Notes: a model not told the origin generated them from the letters alone. DNA of 64,000 nucleotides from Citrobacter tructae (GCF_004684345.1 NZ_CP038469.1:4464001-4528000); one strand, 5' to 3'; shown: positions 16,997-25,091, counted from the stretch's first letter. Translations and numbers: made by a program.

Positions 16997-17022
16997 GTTG
17001 CCGGATAGAGTTATCCGGCAAC
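16997..17022. repeat. REP-like palindrome after the AhpD-like gene
   Basis: GTTGCCGGATA and TATCCGGCAAC arms form a perfect 11-bp stem with a four-base loop, the core of a REP unit. It lies 8 bases past the stop of the gene at 17030-17461 and could serve as its terminator or 3' protector. Confidence 0.7.
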
Positions 17023-17029
17023 CGATAAA

Positions 17030-17461
17030 TTACATGCGCATACCCACCGCCAGGCGGTTAAAGCAGTTCATCAAGCTAATGGCGAACGTCAGATCGCTTA
17101 TCTCTTTGGCGCTAAAATGGTCAAGCAGCGGCAGGTAAACATCGTCTTCGGCGTGCGTAGAGGCGATGTGGGTGACAGACTCGCTCCAGGCCAGCGCCGC
17201 ACGTTCCTGCTCACTGAAATGGTGGCTAACCCGCCATCCTGCCAGCGCATCCAGTTTGGCCTGTGCTACGCCAGATTTGCGCAGGGCTTTGCTGTGCATT
17301 TCCAGACAAAACGCGCAGCCATTGATTTGCGAGATGCGCAGATAAACCAGTTCCATCAGCGTGATATCCAGCGCGCTGTTCTCCAGCGCTTTTTTCGCCT
17401 GCCCGAGGGCGTTATATACTTCGGGGCTGAGTTCATAATAGGGCTGGCGTAACATCGTCAT
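17030..17461 (-). CDS. AhpD-like/carboxymuconolactone decarboxylase-family protein
   Basis: A 143-residue all-helical protein of the AhpD/CMD superfamily. The catalytic Cys-x-x-Cys and His are present (NGCAFCLEMHSK, Cys49, Cys52, His56), as in alkylhydroperoxidases that use the CxxC pair as a disulfide relay. A role in peroxide or electrophile detoxification is inferred from the family only. The ATG at 17461 has GAGGAG upstream; the frame reads 36 codons further up without a better start. It is divergent from a MocR-type regulator 90 bases away and is the likely target of that regulator. The pair occupies the place of ygaM in E. coli. Confidence 0.8.
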   Translation of the reverse strand: MTMLRQPYYELSPEVYNALGQAKKALENSALDITLMELVYLRISQINGCAFCLEMHSKALRKSGVAQAKLDALAGWRVSHHFSEQERAALAWSESVTHIASTHAEDDVYLPLLDHFSAKEISDLTFAISLMNCFNRLAVGMRM

Positions 17462-17503
17462 GGTATTTCTCCTCGTTTGGATGACCCGCAATGTAGCACT
17501 ATA

Positions 17504-17549
17504 ATGGTCTGCTAAAGAGAGCCATATTGTTATTAAAAAAGCAGACCAT
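17504..17549. promoter_or_regulatory. Putative operator between the AhpD-like gene and the MocR regulator
   Basis: A perfect 10-bp inverted repeat, ATGGTCTGCT (17504-17513) and AGCAGACCAT (17540-17549), fills the 90-base divergent intergenic region with a 26-base spacer. The right arm ends two bases before the regulator's ATG. Centre-to-centre spacing is about 36 bases. This is the natural candidate for the binding site of the adjacent regulator, controlling both genes. Confidence 0.6.
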
Positions 17550-17551
17550 AG

Positions 17552-18886
17552 ATGCCACGCTATCAGCAAATTGCCCGTCAGCTAAAAAACGCGATTGAGA
17601 AAGGGGATCTTAAGCCTGGCGCACGATTGCCATCCAGCCGAACTTGGTCTCAGGAGCTCGGCGTTTCACGCTCAACGGTGGAAAACGCCTACGCCGAGCT
17701 GGTGGCGCAGGGCTGGCTTGAACGACACGGGCAGGCCGGGACGTTTGTCAGTAAGCAACTGCGACTGGACGCCACGCCTGTCGCACCAGCGGTCTTTGCC
17801 GGAGAAAATCCTACGCCGCAGCCTTTTCAGATGGGGTTACCGGCGCTCGATCTCTTTCCCCGCGAGGTCTGGGCGCGAGTGATGGGGAGGCGTTTACGTA
17901 CGCAGACCCGTTTTGACCTCGCGCTTGGGGATGTTGGCGGCGAACTGTTGTTACGCCAGGCGATAGTTGATTACCTGCGGGTGTCGCGCAGTATTGAGTG
18001 CTTGCCGGAGCAGGTTTTTATTACCTCAGGCTATGCGGCATCAATGACCTTAATCCTGCGAGCGCTGGCAAAGCCTGGTGAAGGGATGTGGGTAGAAGAT
18101 CCCGGCTTTCCGCTGATCCGCCCGGTTGTGACCCAAGAACAGGTCGAACTGATGCCCGTCCCGGTTGATGGCGAGGGTTTGGATGTGAGCGCCGGGATCC
18201 GTGACTACCCTCAGGCGCGTTTTGCACTCATCACGCCCGCCCATCAAAGCCCGTTGGGTGTTGCACTCTCACTCGCCCGTCGACATCAGTTGCTGGAGTG
18301 GGCCACCCGCGCGCAGGCATGGATCATTGAAGATGATTATGACAGCGAGTTTCGCTACCACGGGAAACCGTTGCCGCCGCTAAAAAGCCTGGATGCGCCG
18401 CAGCGGGTAATTTATGCCGGAACGTTCAGTAAATCGATGTTTCCGGCTTTGCGCACGGCATGGCTGGTCGTGCCCGTCACGCAGGTCGCGTGCTTTCGCC
18501 GCCAGGCCGCGCTGACAGCCTGTAGCGTGCCGCTGTTGTGGCAGCAAACGCTGGCGGATTTTATTCGCGATGGTCATTTCTGGCGGCACCTGAAAAAAAT
18601 GCGGCAACACTATGCCCAGCGGCGTCAGTGGATGGAAATCGCGCTCACAGAACAAGGCTTTACCGTCGTCCCCCAGGAAGGGGGCATCCAACTTGTGATG
18701 TCGGTGACAGGCGAGGATACGGCGTTGGTGCGTAAAGCGAATCAAGCTGGTCTGGCCGTTCAGGCGTTAAGTCAGTGGCGAATAACATCCACGGGCAAGG
18801 GCGGAATATTACTGTCATTTACTAATATCCATTCGGCGGAAATGGCCCAGCAGACAGCCCGTCAACTTCGGCTGGCAATAACCTGA
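17552..18886 (+). CDS. MocR/PdxR-type transcriptional regulator (GntR HTH fused to aminotransferase-like domain)
   Basis: A 444-residue regulator: GntR winged helix (about residues 1-68, with GVSRSTVENAYAELVAQGWL) followed by a fold-type I aminotransferase-like domain. The PLP lysine is in GTFSKSMFPALR (Lys294) and the cofactor-binding acidic motif is EDDYDSEF (260-267). MocR proteins use PLP or an amino compound as effector; the ligand here is unknown. A TAG codon lies directly before the ATG at 17552 and there is no ribosome-binding site, so translation may be leaderless. It is divergent from the AhpD-like gene. Confidence 0.88.
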   Translation: MPRYQQIARQLKNAIEKGDLKPGARLPSSRTWSQELGVSRSTVENAYAELVAQGWLERHGQAGTFVSKQLRLDATPVAPAVFAGENPTPQPFQMGLPALDLFPREVWARVMGRRLRTQTRFDLALGDVGGELLLRQAIVDYLRVSRSIECLPEQVFITSGYAASMTLILRALAKPGEGMWVEDPGFPLIRPVVTQEQVELMPVPVDGEGLDVSAGIRDYPQARFALITPAHQSPLGVALSLARRHQLLEWATRAQAWIIEDDYDSEFRYHGKPLPPLKSLDAPQRVIYAGTFSKSMFPALRTAWLVVPVTQVACFRRQAALTACSVPLLWQQTLADFIRDGHFWRHLKKMRQHYAQRRQWMEIALTEQGFTVVPQEGGIQLVMSVTGEDTALVRKANQAGLAVQALSQWRITSTGKGGILLSFTNIHSAEMAQQTARQLRLAIT

Positions 18887-18971
18887 TTCAGCACCATGCT
18901 TAAGATTGCCACCTCATCCTGGTCACGCGTTTATGGACTTTTCTGAAAGCGTTGCTAATGCTGAATCAGGT
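18881..18971. repeat. Long inverted repeat between the MocR gene and ygaC
   Basis: A perfect 13-bp inverted repeat, ACCTGATTCAGCA (18881-18893) and TGCTGAATCAGGT (18959-18971), encloses 65 bases. The left arm contains the stop codon of the regulator gene and the right arm ends 38 bases before ygaC. It could be a terminator-like hairpin, the ends of a small miniature element, or a paired operator; the sequence does not decide. Confidence 0.6.
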
Positions 18972-19009
18972 AAGGTAAGCCCGCAGTAAAAGATAACGAG
19001 GAAAAATAT

Positions 19010-19360
19010 ATGTATTTAAGACCCGATGAGGTGGCGCGCGTACTTGAGAAAGTAGGCTTTACCGTGGATGTGGTGACGCAGAAAGCCTACGGTTATCGAC
19101 GTGGCGAAAATTATGTGTACGTTAATCGTGAAGCGCGCATGGGACGTACCGCATTAGTGATTCATCCCACATTAAAAGAACGAAGCTCTTCGCTGGCAGA
19201 CCCGTCGACGGATATTAAAACCTGCGATCACTATCAGCAATTCCCGCTTTATTTAGCCGGAGAAACCCATGAGCATTATGGTATTCCCCACGGCTTTAGC
19301 TCGCGTATTGCGCTGGAACGTTATTTAAATGGGTTGTTTGGTGATGTGAGTTCAAACTAA
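19010..19360 (+). CDS. ygaC: Conserved protein YgaC (DUF2002)
   Basis: Cytosolic protein of 116 residues (E. coli 114) with no known reaction; MYLRPDEVARVLEKVGFTVD at the start is the YgaC family signature. The E. coli gene is repressed by Fur. An AACGAGG ribosome-binding site precedes the ATG. The upstream 120 bases hold the inverted repeat described separately rather than a clear Fur box. Confidence 0.9.
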   Translation: MYLRPDEVARVLEKVGFTVDVVTQKAYGYRRGENYVYVNREARMGRTALVIHPTLKERSSSLADPSTDIKTCDHYQQFPLYLAGETHEHYGIPHGFSSRIALERYLNGLFGDVSSN

Positions 19361-19395
19361 AGACGCGACTGGCAGAGCCAGTCGCGAAGAGACGT

Positions 19396-19845
19396 TTAGG
19401 CTTTCGCCTGATGATAGCTGCTGACTTTAAACAGGCGGCGGCAATAATCAAGGAAGTAGCCATATACGGCACCCATCAGCATTGATACCACGATGTTTGA
19501 ACTGACTGCTGCCGTGATCTGGTGCCAGTCTGCGCCAACCGTGAGCAGAATGATCACATACACCGGTGACTGGAATGTCACGTATGCCAGCACATCAGCC
19601 AGATTTTTTGCCCATCCCGCCGGCGTGGCTTTACGCGCCGCGCGCATAAACAGATCGCGATACATACCGTAAGGCCAGGCGATCAGAATGTTGACCGGAA
19701 TCGCCACCAGTCGGGAAGAGAGCGACTGCTCAAAGGTCATTCCAGAAAGGAATACTTCAATCAACATGTTCACGACAGAACAGTAAACAACCATCGCGAA
19801 CGTGTCTGCTACAGCATGACGCAAGCGTGACTGCGGAGAGAACAT
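19396..19845 (-). CDS. alaE: L-alanine exporter AlaE
   Basis: Inner-membrane exporter of L-alanine driven by the proton gradient, 149 residues, the E. coli length, with four hydrophobic segments. The family start (SRLRHAVADTFAMVVYCSVV) and the GMYRDLFMRAARK loop are conserved. It is convergent with ygaC and divergent from stpA across a 490-base AT-rich region. Lrp controls it in E. coli. Confidence 0.94.
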   Translation of the reverse strand: MFSPQSRLRHAVADTFAMVVYCSVVNMLIEVFLSGMTFEQSLSSRLVAIPVNILIAWPYGMYRDLFMRAARKATPAGWAKNLADVLAYVTFQSPVYVIILLTVGADWHQITAAVSSNIVVSMLMGAVYGYFLDYCRRLFKVSSYHQAKA

Positions 19846-20333
19846 GTTAATGCTCCTTGTAAAATGAGGTAAAAAGGTATTGAATACCTTGCTGCTAGTG
19901 ATTTGTCTGGTTGCTTTCGCGTTTTAATAGGATATATGCCTGCATAATAACTAGCAACTAGCTTAAAATTTTTATTTATTGCCTTTTTGTCGATAAAATG
20001 CTCTGCAATGGTTTGTTTTTTGTTCGTTTTGGCATTTTCGTTGTCATGTTGATTAAATGCCTTTCAAATCATTATGTTATGTTGATTTGTTTTTCTGGTT
20101 TTTTTACGCTCCTTTCTGAACGTTAATGAATATTACACGGGCATATTTATTTTTATTGCAGGCTTATTATAAAATACCGTCAAGGCTATTCCTGCGACTG
20201 AACGATAAATATTAAGGTGAGCGATTAGCTTAATATTTTTCGAACGACAGGGGCTGGAAATAGAATAACCAATCGAATACAATTTCTTCTGTATTACCAT
20301 TTTTGTTTTATGCGTTAAAGAGGTTTTATTAAT
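19846..20333. promoter_or_regulatory. AT-rich divergent promoter region alaE/stpA
   Basis: A 488-base gene-free interval, strongly AT-rich with many A/T runs (for example around 19960-20120). It must contain the alaE promoter (leftward) and the stpA promoter (rightward). The composition is what H-NS and StpA bind, fitting known H-NS/StpA cross-regulation. No open frame with a ribosome-binding site was seen, and I cannot place the individual promoters. Confidence 0.5.
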
Positions 20334-20744
20334 ATGACTTCAATGTTAAAAAACTTAAATAATATCCGATCGCTGCGGGCGATGGCGCGTGAATTTCCCA
20401 TCGATATTCTCGAAGAGATGCTGGAAAAATTCAGAGTTGTGACGCAAGAACGACGTGACGAGGAAGAACAGTTACAGCGGCAACGTGCAGAGAAGCAGGA
20501 AAAAATTAATACCTTGCTGGAGTTGATGAAAGCGGACGGAATTGATCCTGAAGCGTTGCTGAGCATAACGACAACGACAATGACATCACGATCCGTTAAA
20601 AAACGTCCGCCGCGCCCAGCGAAATATCGTTTTATCGATCTCAATGGTGAAACGAAAACCTGGACTGGGCAAGGCCGCACGCCGAAGCCCATTGCACTGG
20701 CGCTGGCAGCCGGTAAAACTCTCGATGATTTTTTGATCGCATAA
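20334..20744 (+). CDS. stpA: Nucleoid-associated H-NS paralogue StpA
   Basis: DNA-bridging gene silencer and RNA chaperone, 136 residues (E. coli 134). The N-terminal coiled-coil oligomerisation domain spans about residues 1-65 (SLRAMAREFPIDILEEMLEK). A Thr/Ser-rich linker follows, then the DNA-binding domain with TWTGQGRTPKPI (about 113-124), whose Gln-Gly-Arg hook enters AT-rich minor grooves. It can form heteromers with H-NS. The AT-rich accessory island further on in this window is the type of DNA such proteins silence. Confidence 0.96.
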   Translation: MTSMLKNLNNIRSLRAMAREFPIDILEEMLEKFRVVTQERRDEEEQLQRQRAEKQEKINTLLELMKADGIDPEALLSITTTTMTSRSVKKRPPRPAKYRFIDLNGETKTWTGQGRTPKPIALALAAGKTLDDFLIA

Positions 20745-20753
20745 CGATAATTG

Positions 20754-20783
20754 TGTTGCCGGATAACGCATGTTTATCCGGCC
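20754..20783. repeat. REP-like palindrome after stpA
   Basis: A GTTGCCGGATAA...TTATCCGGCC palindrome lies ten bases past the stpA stop, a single REP unit likely serving as 3' hairpin for stpA. Confidence 0.7.
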
Positions 20784-20831
20784 TTCTCTGGGTCGGGCCA
20801 TCGACTTTATTTCAACTGACTTCAACGTTAA

Positions 20832-21359
20832 TTAATGAATCCTCTGGTTCCAGGGCATTCTGTCCAGCAATCGCGCCATGCCGCAAAATCCGGTAACACC
20901 CGCGAGGATAAGCCCGGCGCCGACAAAACCGCTGATCAGGAAGAAGGCGCTGTTAATGGCGTAACCGAGAACCACGCCGAGTAAGATAAGGCTGCCTGCG
21001 GCAATTTGCACCTGGCGCATCAGCGGTAACGGCTGTGATTTATCTTCGACGACCGACAAACCTGCAGCCTTCCAACCATCGATTCCCCCCTCCAATAACC
21101 AGGATTGTGCAGGTGCAGCAATCGCACTCAGTTTTGCGGCCGCGTTTTGCGTGCGCTTTCCCGACTGGCAGTGAAAAATAATGCGTTCGGCGCGTAAATT
21201 ATCCGGTAATGATCCTTGATCGAGCGCGGACAACGGTGCCAGATGCGCCTGCGGGATATGTTCGCGCAGATATTCATCTGCATCACGAATATCAATCAGT
21301 TTTGCTCCCTGCGCTAACAGCGCCTGCGCCTCACGCGGGGAAATCGTCCCAATAGTCAT
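20832..21359 (-). CDS. ygaP: Membrane-anchored rhodanese YgaP
   Basis: Inner-membrane thiosulfate sulfurtransferase of 175 residues. The cytosolic rhodanese domain (about 1-105) carries the active-site Cys64 in FHCQSGKRT. It is followed by two transmembrane helices (about 115-160, with GSLILLGVVLGYAINSAFFLISG) and a short tail. It handles persulfide sulfur. It lies nine bases after ygaV, whose product senses sulfide/persulfides, so the two form one operon. Confidence 0.93.
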   Translation of the reverse strand: MTIGTISPREAQALLAQGAKLIDIRDADEYLREHIPQAHLAPLSALDQGSLPDNLRAERIIFHCQSGKRTQNAAAKLSAIAAPAQSWLLEGGIDGWKAAGLSVVEDKSQPLPLMRQVQIAAGSLILLGVVLGYAINSAFFLISGFVGAGLILAGVTGFCGMARLLDRMPWNQRIH

Positions 21360-21368
21360 ATTGGCTCC

Positions 21369-21668
21369 TTATGGGCAATACAGTGTTTTTAATGTGGCGA
21401 TGAGGGAATTCACCGCCGCATTTTTGATGAAGTAGAGAATGCGCTGGGCATCACGCTGGCTGTCGATTAACCCTTCTTCGCGCATCCGCGCCAGATGCTG
21501 GGAGGTGGCGGAAGGGCTTAGCCCGGTGATCCGTGCCAGCTCACCCGCGCTGGTCCCCGGTGACCCACAAAGCATGCATAAAATCAGCAACCGCTTTGGG
21601 TGGCTCATCGCTTTCAGCAAGGTGGCCGCCTGTTCAGCGCTGGCCTGGAGTTGTTCAAGTTCAGTCAT
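21369..21668 (-). CDS. ygaV: ArsR-family sulfide/persulfide-responsive repressor YgaV
   Basis: Dimeric winged-helix repressor of 99 residues. The recognition helix is around residues 48-64 (LSPSATSQHLARMREEG). Cysteines at 31, 34 and 98 are the candidates for redox or persulfide sensing reported for E. coli YgaV. It represses its own operon ygaVP. A direct repeat in the promoter is described separately. Confidence 0.92.
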   Translation of the reverse strand: MTELEQLQASAEQAATLLKAMSHPKRLLILCMLCGSPGTSAGELARITGLSPSATSQHLARMREEGLIDSQRDAQRILYFIKNAAVNSLIATLKTLYCP

Positions 21669-21683
21669 AGTTACTTTAGTGAT

Positions 21684-21706
21684 TTCTAAATTAAGTATAT
21701 TCTAAA
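21684..21706 (-). promoter_or_regulatory. Candidate YgaV operator
   Basis: Two TTCTAAA heptamers (21684-21690 and 21700-21706), 16 bases apart start to start, lie 16-38 bases upstream of the ygaV start. The left one is also the right arm of a TTTAG/CTAAA inverted repeat. The position fits autorepression; the assignment is inference. Confidence 0.4.
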
Positions 21707-21816
21707 ATAAAATGTCAACGTACGCCAGCGTCAAGAGCGTAAAGGAGGGTAAAACAGCAGGGAGAGGCTGGCGGAGTTGGGTACACTCACTAAGCTTAGA
21801 GATTAAATCTCTTTTT

Positions 21817-22018
21817 ATACCCGTCATTCTTCACGTTGCATGTGCGTTGGCTGTGAGTTACTCGACTCATCCATGAGTCTCGCCCTTACGGGCCGCTGCT
21901 CCGCAGCGTTCAAATCTGTTCCTGACAGATTTGTCGCTCACCCGAATCACTTACCGGAGTAAGCTCATCGGGACTCACTCCCTTGCCGCCTGCCTGCAAC
22001 GCGAATTATTTAGGGTAT
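21817..22018. repeat. ERIC element carrying an internal insertion
   Basis: Both ERIC ends are present: ATACCC...TTCACGTTGCATGTGCGTTG on the left, and TTGCCGCCTGCCTGCAACGCGAATTATTTAGGGTAT on the right. The element is about 202 bp instead of about 127. The extra ~75 bases hold a run of short hairpins: GACTCATCCATGAGTC, CCCTTACGGG, GCTGCTCCGCAGC, and AAATCTG/CAGATTT. ERICs with an insert of about 70 bp are a known subclass. It ends 36 bases upstream of yqaE. Confidence 0.85.
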
Positions 22019-22054
22019 TCACAATGATTAATTTTTTGCTTGTATGGAGTGTGT

Positions 22055-22213
22055 ATGGGTTTCTGGAGAATTGTTTTCACTATCATTCTGCCCCCGCTTG
22101 GCGTGCTGCTGGGCAAAGGCTTCGGCTGGGCGTTTATCCTCAATATTGTGCTGACGCTGCTGGGCTATATCCCAGGTCTGATCCACGCCTTCTGGATACA
22201 GACGCGTAATTAA
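22055..22213 (+). CDS. yqaE: Small membrane protein YqaE (Pmp3/UPF0057 family)
   Basis: A 52-residue hydrophobic protein, MGFWRIVFTIILPPLGVLLG at the start, nearly identical to E. coli YqaE. It has two transmembrane helices joined by KGFGWAF. Pmp3-family proteins help keep membrane potential under salt or cold stress; in E. coli the gene is in the Cpx regulon. A GGAG site precedes the ATG. It lies immediately downstream of the ERIC element and about 100 bases before kbp. Confidence 0.93.
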   Translation: MGFWRIVFTIILPPLGVLLGKGFGWAFILNIVLTLLGYIPGLIHAFWIQTRN

Positions 22214-22310
22214 TACTCCCTGCCATCACGGCGCATTTGCGCCGTTTTCTTTGCCGTCCTTTCTCCTCTGCTACACTTCCTGGTGTTGATTGTTAATAAC
22301 CGAGGTGGAT

Positions 22311-22760
22311 ATGGGACTCTTCAATTTTGTAAAAGATGCGGGTGAAAAACTTTGGGATGCGGTCACTGGAAATCATGACACTGCCGATCTGGCGAAAAAG
22401 GTGCAGGAACATCTGAGCAAAACCGGTATCCCTGATGCCGATAAAGTGAATGTTCAAATTAACGAAGGCAAGGCCACCGTTTCTGGCGATGGATTAAGCC
22501 AGGAAGCGAAAGAAAAAATCCTGATAGCGATTGGCAATATCTCCGGTATCGGCAGTGTAGACGATCAGGTTAAAACCTCTGCGCCTGCGAGTGAAAGCCA
22601 GTTTTATACCGTGAAATCAGGAGACACCCTGAGCGCGATTGCCAAGCAGGTTTACGGTAACGCCAATCTGTATAATCAGATATTTGAAGCAAATAAACCG
22701 ATGCTGAAAAGCCCGGATAAAATTTATCCTGGGCAGGTTTTACGTATTCCGGAACAATAA
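22311..22760 (+). CDS. kbp: Potassium-binding protein Kbp (YgaU; BON + LysM)
   Basis: Cytosolic/periplasm-associated K+ sensor of 149 residues, the E. coli length: MGLFNFVKDAGEKLWDAV start, BON domain about residues 25-90, LysM domain about 95-148 (YTVKSGDTLSAIAKQVYGNA). The E. coli protein binds K+ and is needed for normal growth at high K+. The ATG at 22311 follows GAGGTGG; an in-frame ATG seven codons upstream is less likely. It ends 12 bases from the convergent csiR. Confidence 0.95.
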   Translation: MGLFNFVKDAGEKLWDAVTGNHDTADLAKKVQEHLSKTGIPDADKVNVQINEGKATVSGDGLSQEAKEKILIAIGNISGIGSVDDQVKTSAPASESQFYTVKSGDTLSAIAKQVYGNANLYNQIFEANKPMLKSPDKIYPGQVLRIPEQ

Positions 22761-22772
22761 TGATGTTCAGGC

Positions 22773-23459
22773 TTATTCCGTCAGTAATTTGCCGGACATC
22801 GCCTGTTGAATAATCGGAATTGGCGTCAGCAGGTGCTGGCGCATTAATTCACTGGCGCGTGTGGCATCGCGTGCCAGAATTGCTTCGGTTAGCGTCTGAT
22901 GCTGATCGTGTTTATCTTCCAGCATTTCCACCGACAGCACCGTTTTACGCAGCCAGATAAACCGGTAGCGCGCCGCCAGAGAGAACAGTCGTTCACGCAT
23001 TTGCAGCAGATATTGCGATCCGCAGCCGGCAACAATCGCCGAGTGAAACGCCTGGTGGCGTTGATCCCATTCATCAAGCATTTTTTCGCTGGCATCAATG
23101 GCCTCCAGCTTGCTGAGCATATGCGCGCGCGCCAGAATTTCGGCTTCCCAGGCGTCGTCACCCCGCGCGATAGCCAGACTCACCAACATGGCTTCCATAT
23201 TGGCGCGGGCGTCAAAAATATCGAGCAGTTCCTGCTCAGACATTGACGCTACGCGATACCCTTTCTGATTCACCACCGTGACCAGCCGCTCCGCCACCAG
23301 TTGCGAAAGTGCTTCGCGCAACGGTCCCACACCCAGTTCATAGCGCGAAGTCAGCAGGCTCATCCGCAGTTTTTCATCCGGCTGATACACTCCGCGGATG
23401 ATGTCGTTCTTAAGCCAGCGGTATCCATCAATGGCCGTCGGTTGGGAAATGGCGGTCAT
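22773..23459 (-). CDS. csiR: GntR/FadR-type repressor CsiR
   Basis: Regulator of the glaH-lhgO-gabDTP-csiR operon; in E. coli it represses the operon and is released by glutarate. The product is 228 residues with an N-terminal winged helix (about 10-75, YELGVGPLREALSQLVAERL) and an all-helical FCD ligand domain (about 85-220). The FCD metal/ligand residues include RHQAFHSAIV-type and RYRFIWLR segments. It is the last gene of the operon, 45 bases after gabP. Confidence 0.94.
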   Translation of the reverse strand: MTAISQPTAIDGYRWLKNDIIRGVYQPDEKLRMSLLTSRYELGVGPLREALSQLVAERLVTVVNQKGYRVASMSEQELLDIFDARANMEAMLVSLAIARGDDAWEAEILARAHMLSKLEAIDASEKMLDEWDQRHQAFHSAIVAGCGSQYLLQMRERLFSLAARYRFIWLRKTVLSVEMLEDKHDQHQTLTEAILARDATRASELMRQHLLTPIPIIQQAMSGKLLTE

Positions 23460-23504
23460 GGTCTTACTCCTGAAAAGGTGTCCCGGCCTGCGCCGGGAAC
23501 GGGT

Positions 23505-24905
23505 TTAACGCGAACTGTGTAGCGGTGCTTTTTGCCACGATAGCAGTTTTTTCCAGCGTGCCATAATCGGCACGGTGCAAATAATCGCGATGGCTAACAA
23601 CCCGGTTGAGATAACTTCCAGTTGTTGCGCTGGACGAAACAGCATTGCTACCAGTACAAAACCAATAAAACCGATCACCAGCCACGTCAGCCACGGATAG
23701 AGCCACATTTTCATCTTGATATCGGCCCCTTCCGCCAGCAGGATTTTACGCATCCGCAGTTGGGAAATAGCAATGACCAGATAGACCAGCAGCGCGATGG
23801 CACCAGAGCTGTCGATGAGAAATTTAAACACTTTTGCCGGTGCGTAATAATTCACGATCACGGTGAGAAACGCCGCCCCGGTGGAGAGCAGCACGGCCAC
23901 ATAAGGCGTTTTGCTGCGGTTAGTTTTTCCCATAAAGGCCGGAGCATCGCCGCGACGGCTCAGGGAGTAAAGCATACGGGAGGAGGTATACAGTGCCGAG
24001 TTCAGACAACTGGTTACCGACAGCAGGATCACACAGTCCATGATCAGCTTGGCATGTGGGATATGCAGTAACTCCAGCACCGAGCGGTAAGATCCCACCT
24101 CTTTCAGTCCCGGCATGTTCCAAGGGATCAGCGCGACCACCACGAAAATAGAACACAGATAGAAAATGGAGATACGCCAGATGACCGAATTCGTGGCGCG
24201 CACGATGTGTTTATCCGGCGTGTCAGATTCTGCGGCAGCAATGGTGACAATTTCAGCCCCCATAAAGGAGAACATAGTGATCAGCATTGCGCTCAGCACC
24301 GCGCCAAAACCGTTGGGCATAAAGCCGCCCTGATCCCACAGCCTTGATACACCGCTTACTTCCGCGTACGGATAAAATCCGCTAATCGCCGCCGCACCCA
24401 GGGCGATGAACGCCAGGATGGCAATCACTTTGCACAGCGCCAGCCAGAACTCAAACTCACCGTAATTTTTGACGCTCAGCAAATTACTGCCGGTTAATGC
24501 CAGCGTGATAACCAGGGAAAATAACCAGATGGGAACGCCCGGGATCCATGAATGCAGGATGATGGCGGCAATGTTGGCTTCCAGCGGGATAACCAGCACC
24601 CAGAACCACCAGTACAGCCAGCCGATGGTATACCCTGCCCACGGGCCGATGGCTTTATCGGCATAGGTGGAAAACGATCCGGTATCAGGCGTGGCGACGG
24701 CCATTTCGGCCAGCATACGCATAATCATCACCACCAGTAACCCGGCGAACAGATAGGCCAGCAGTACCGCAGGACCGGCTTCTGCAATGGCCACGCTTGA
24801 CCCTACAAACAGACTTGCGCCGATAACTCCGGCAATAGACAACATGGTGACGTGGCGTGATTTCAGCCCGCCCCCTAAATCATGTGATTGCGACACTTGC
24901 CCCAT
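23505..24905 (-). CDS. gabP: GABA permease GabP
   Basis: Inner-membrane 4-aminobutyrate/proton symporter of the amino acid-polyamine-cation family, 466 residues as in E. coli, with about 12 helices. The family signature GVIGASLFVGSSVAIAEAGP is near residues 26-45. It feeds GABA to GabT and GabD encoded just upstream. A BIME repeat of about 90 bases separates it from gabT. Confidence 0.96.
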   Translation of the reverse strand: MGQVSQSHDLGGGLKSRHVTMLSIAGVIGASLFVGSSVAIAEAGPAVLLAYLFAGLLVVMIMRMLAEMAVATPDTGSFSTYADKAIGPWAGYTIGWLYWWFWVLVIPLEANIAAIILHSWIPGVPIWLFSLVITLALTGSNLLSVKNYGEFEFWLALCKVIAILAFIALGAAAISGFYPYAEVSGVSRLWDQGGFMPNGFGAVLSAMLITMFSFMGAEIVTIAAAESDTPDKHIVRATNSVIWRISIFYLCSIFVVVALIPWNMPGLKEVGSYRSVLELLHIPHAKLIMDCVILLSVTSCLNSALYTSSRMLYSLSRRGDAPAFMGKTNRSKTPYVAVLLSTGAAFLTVIVNYYAPAKVFKFLIDSSGAIALLVYLVIAISQLRMRKILLAEGADIKMKMWLYPWLTWLVIGFIGFVLVAMLFRPAQQLEVISTGLLAIAIICTVPIMARWKKLLSWQKAPLHSSR

Positions 24906-24986
24906 CTTTTAAACCTCTCGAAAGTATTTCACTTGGGAGAGCACCCCGGCATTCCCGCGCTGGGGCACGCGTATTATTGTTATTGA

Positions 24987-25077
24987 TCCGTAAGCCGGAT
25001 GGCGGCTCCGCCTTATCCGGCCTACGGATTGCGTTTCTTGTTGGCCGGATAAGGCGCGTTTGCGTCGCTATCCGGCA
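24987..25077. repeat. BIME (two REP units) between gabT and gabP
   Basis: Two palindromic units, TCCGTAAGCCGGAT...ATCCGGCCTACGGA (24987-25027) and GGCCGGATAAGGCG...CGCTATCCGGC (25043-25077), form a classic bacterial interspersed mosaic element. Inside an operon such elements stabilise the upstream message and reduce expression of the downstream gene, here gabP. Confidence 0.9.
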
Positions 25078-25091
25078 CTGGTACAGGCGCG

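Noticed and set aside
21931..22209. 92-codon plus-strand frame across the ERIC and yqaE
   Set aside because: It is out of frame with the clearly conserved 52-residue YqaE and starts within a repeat element.
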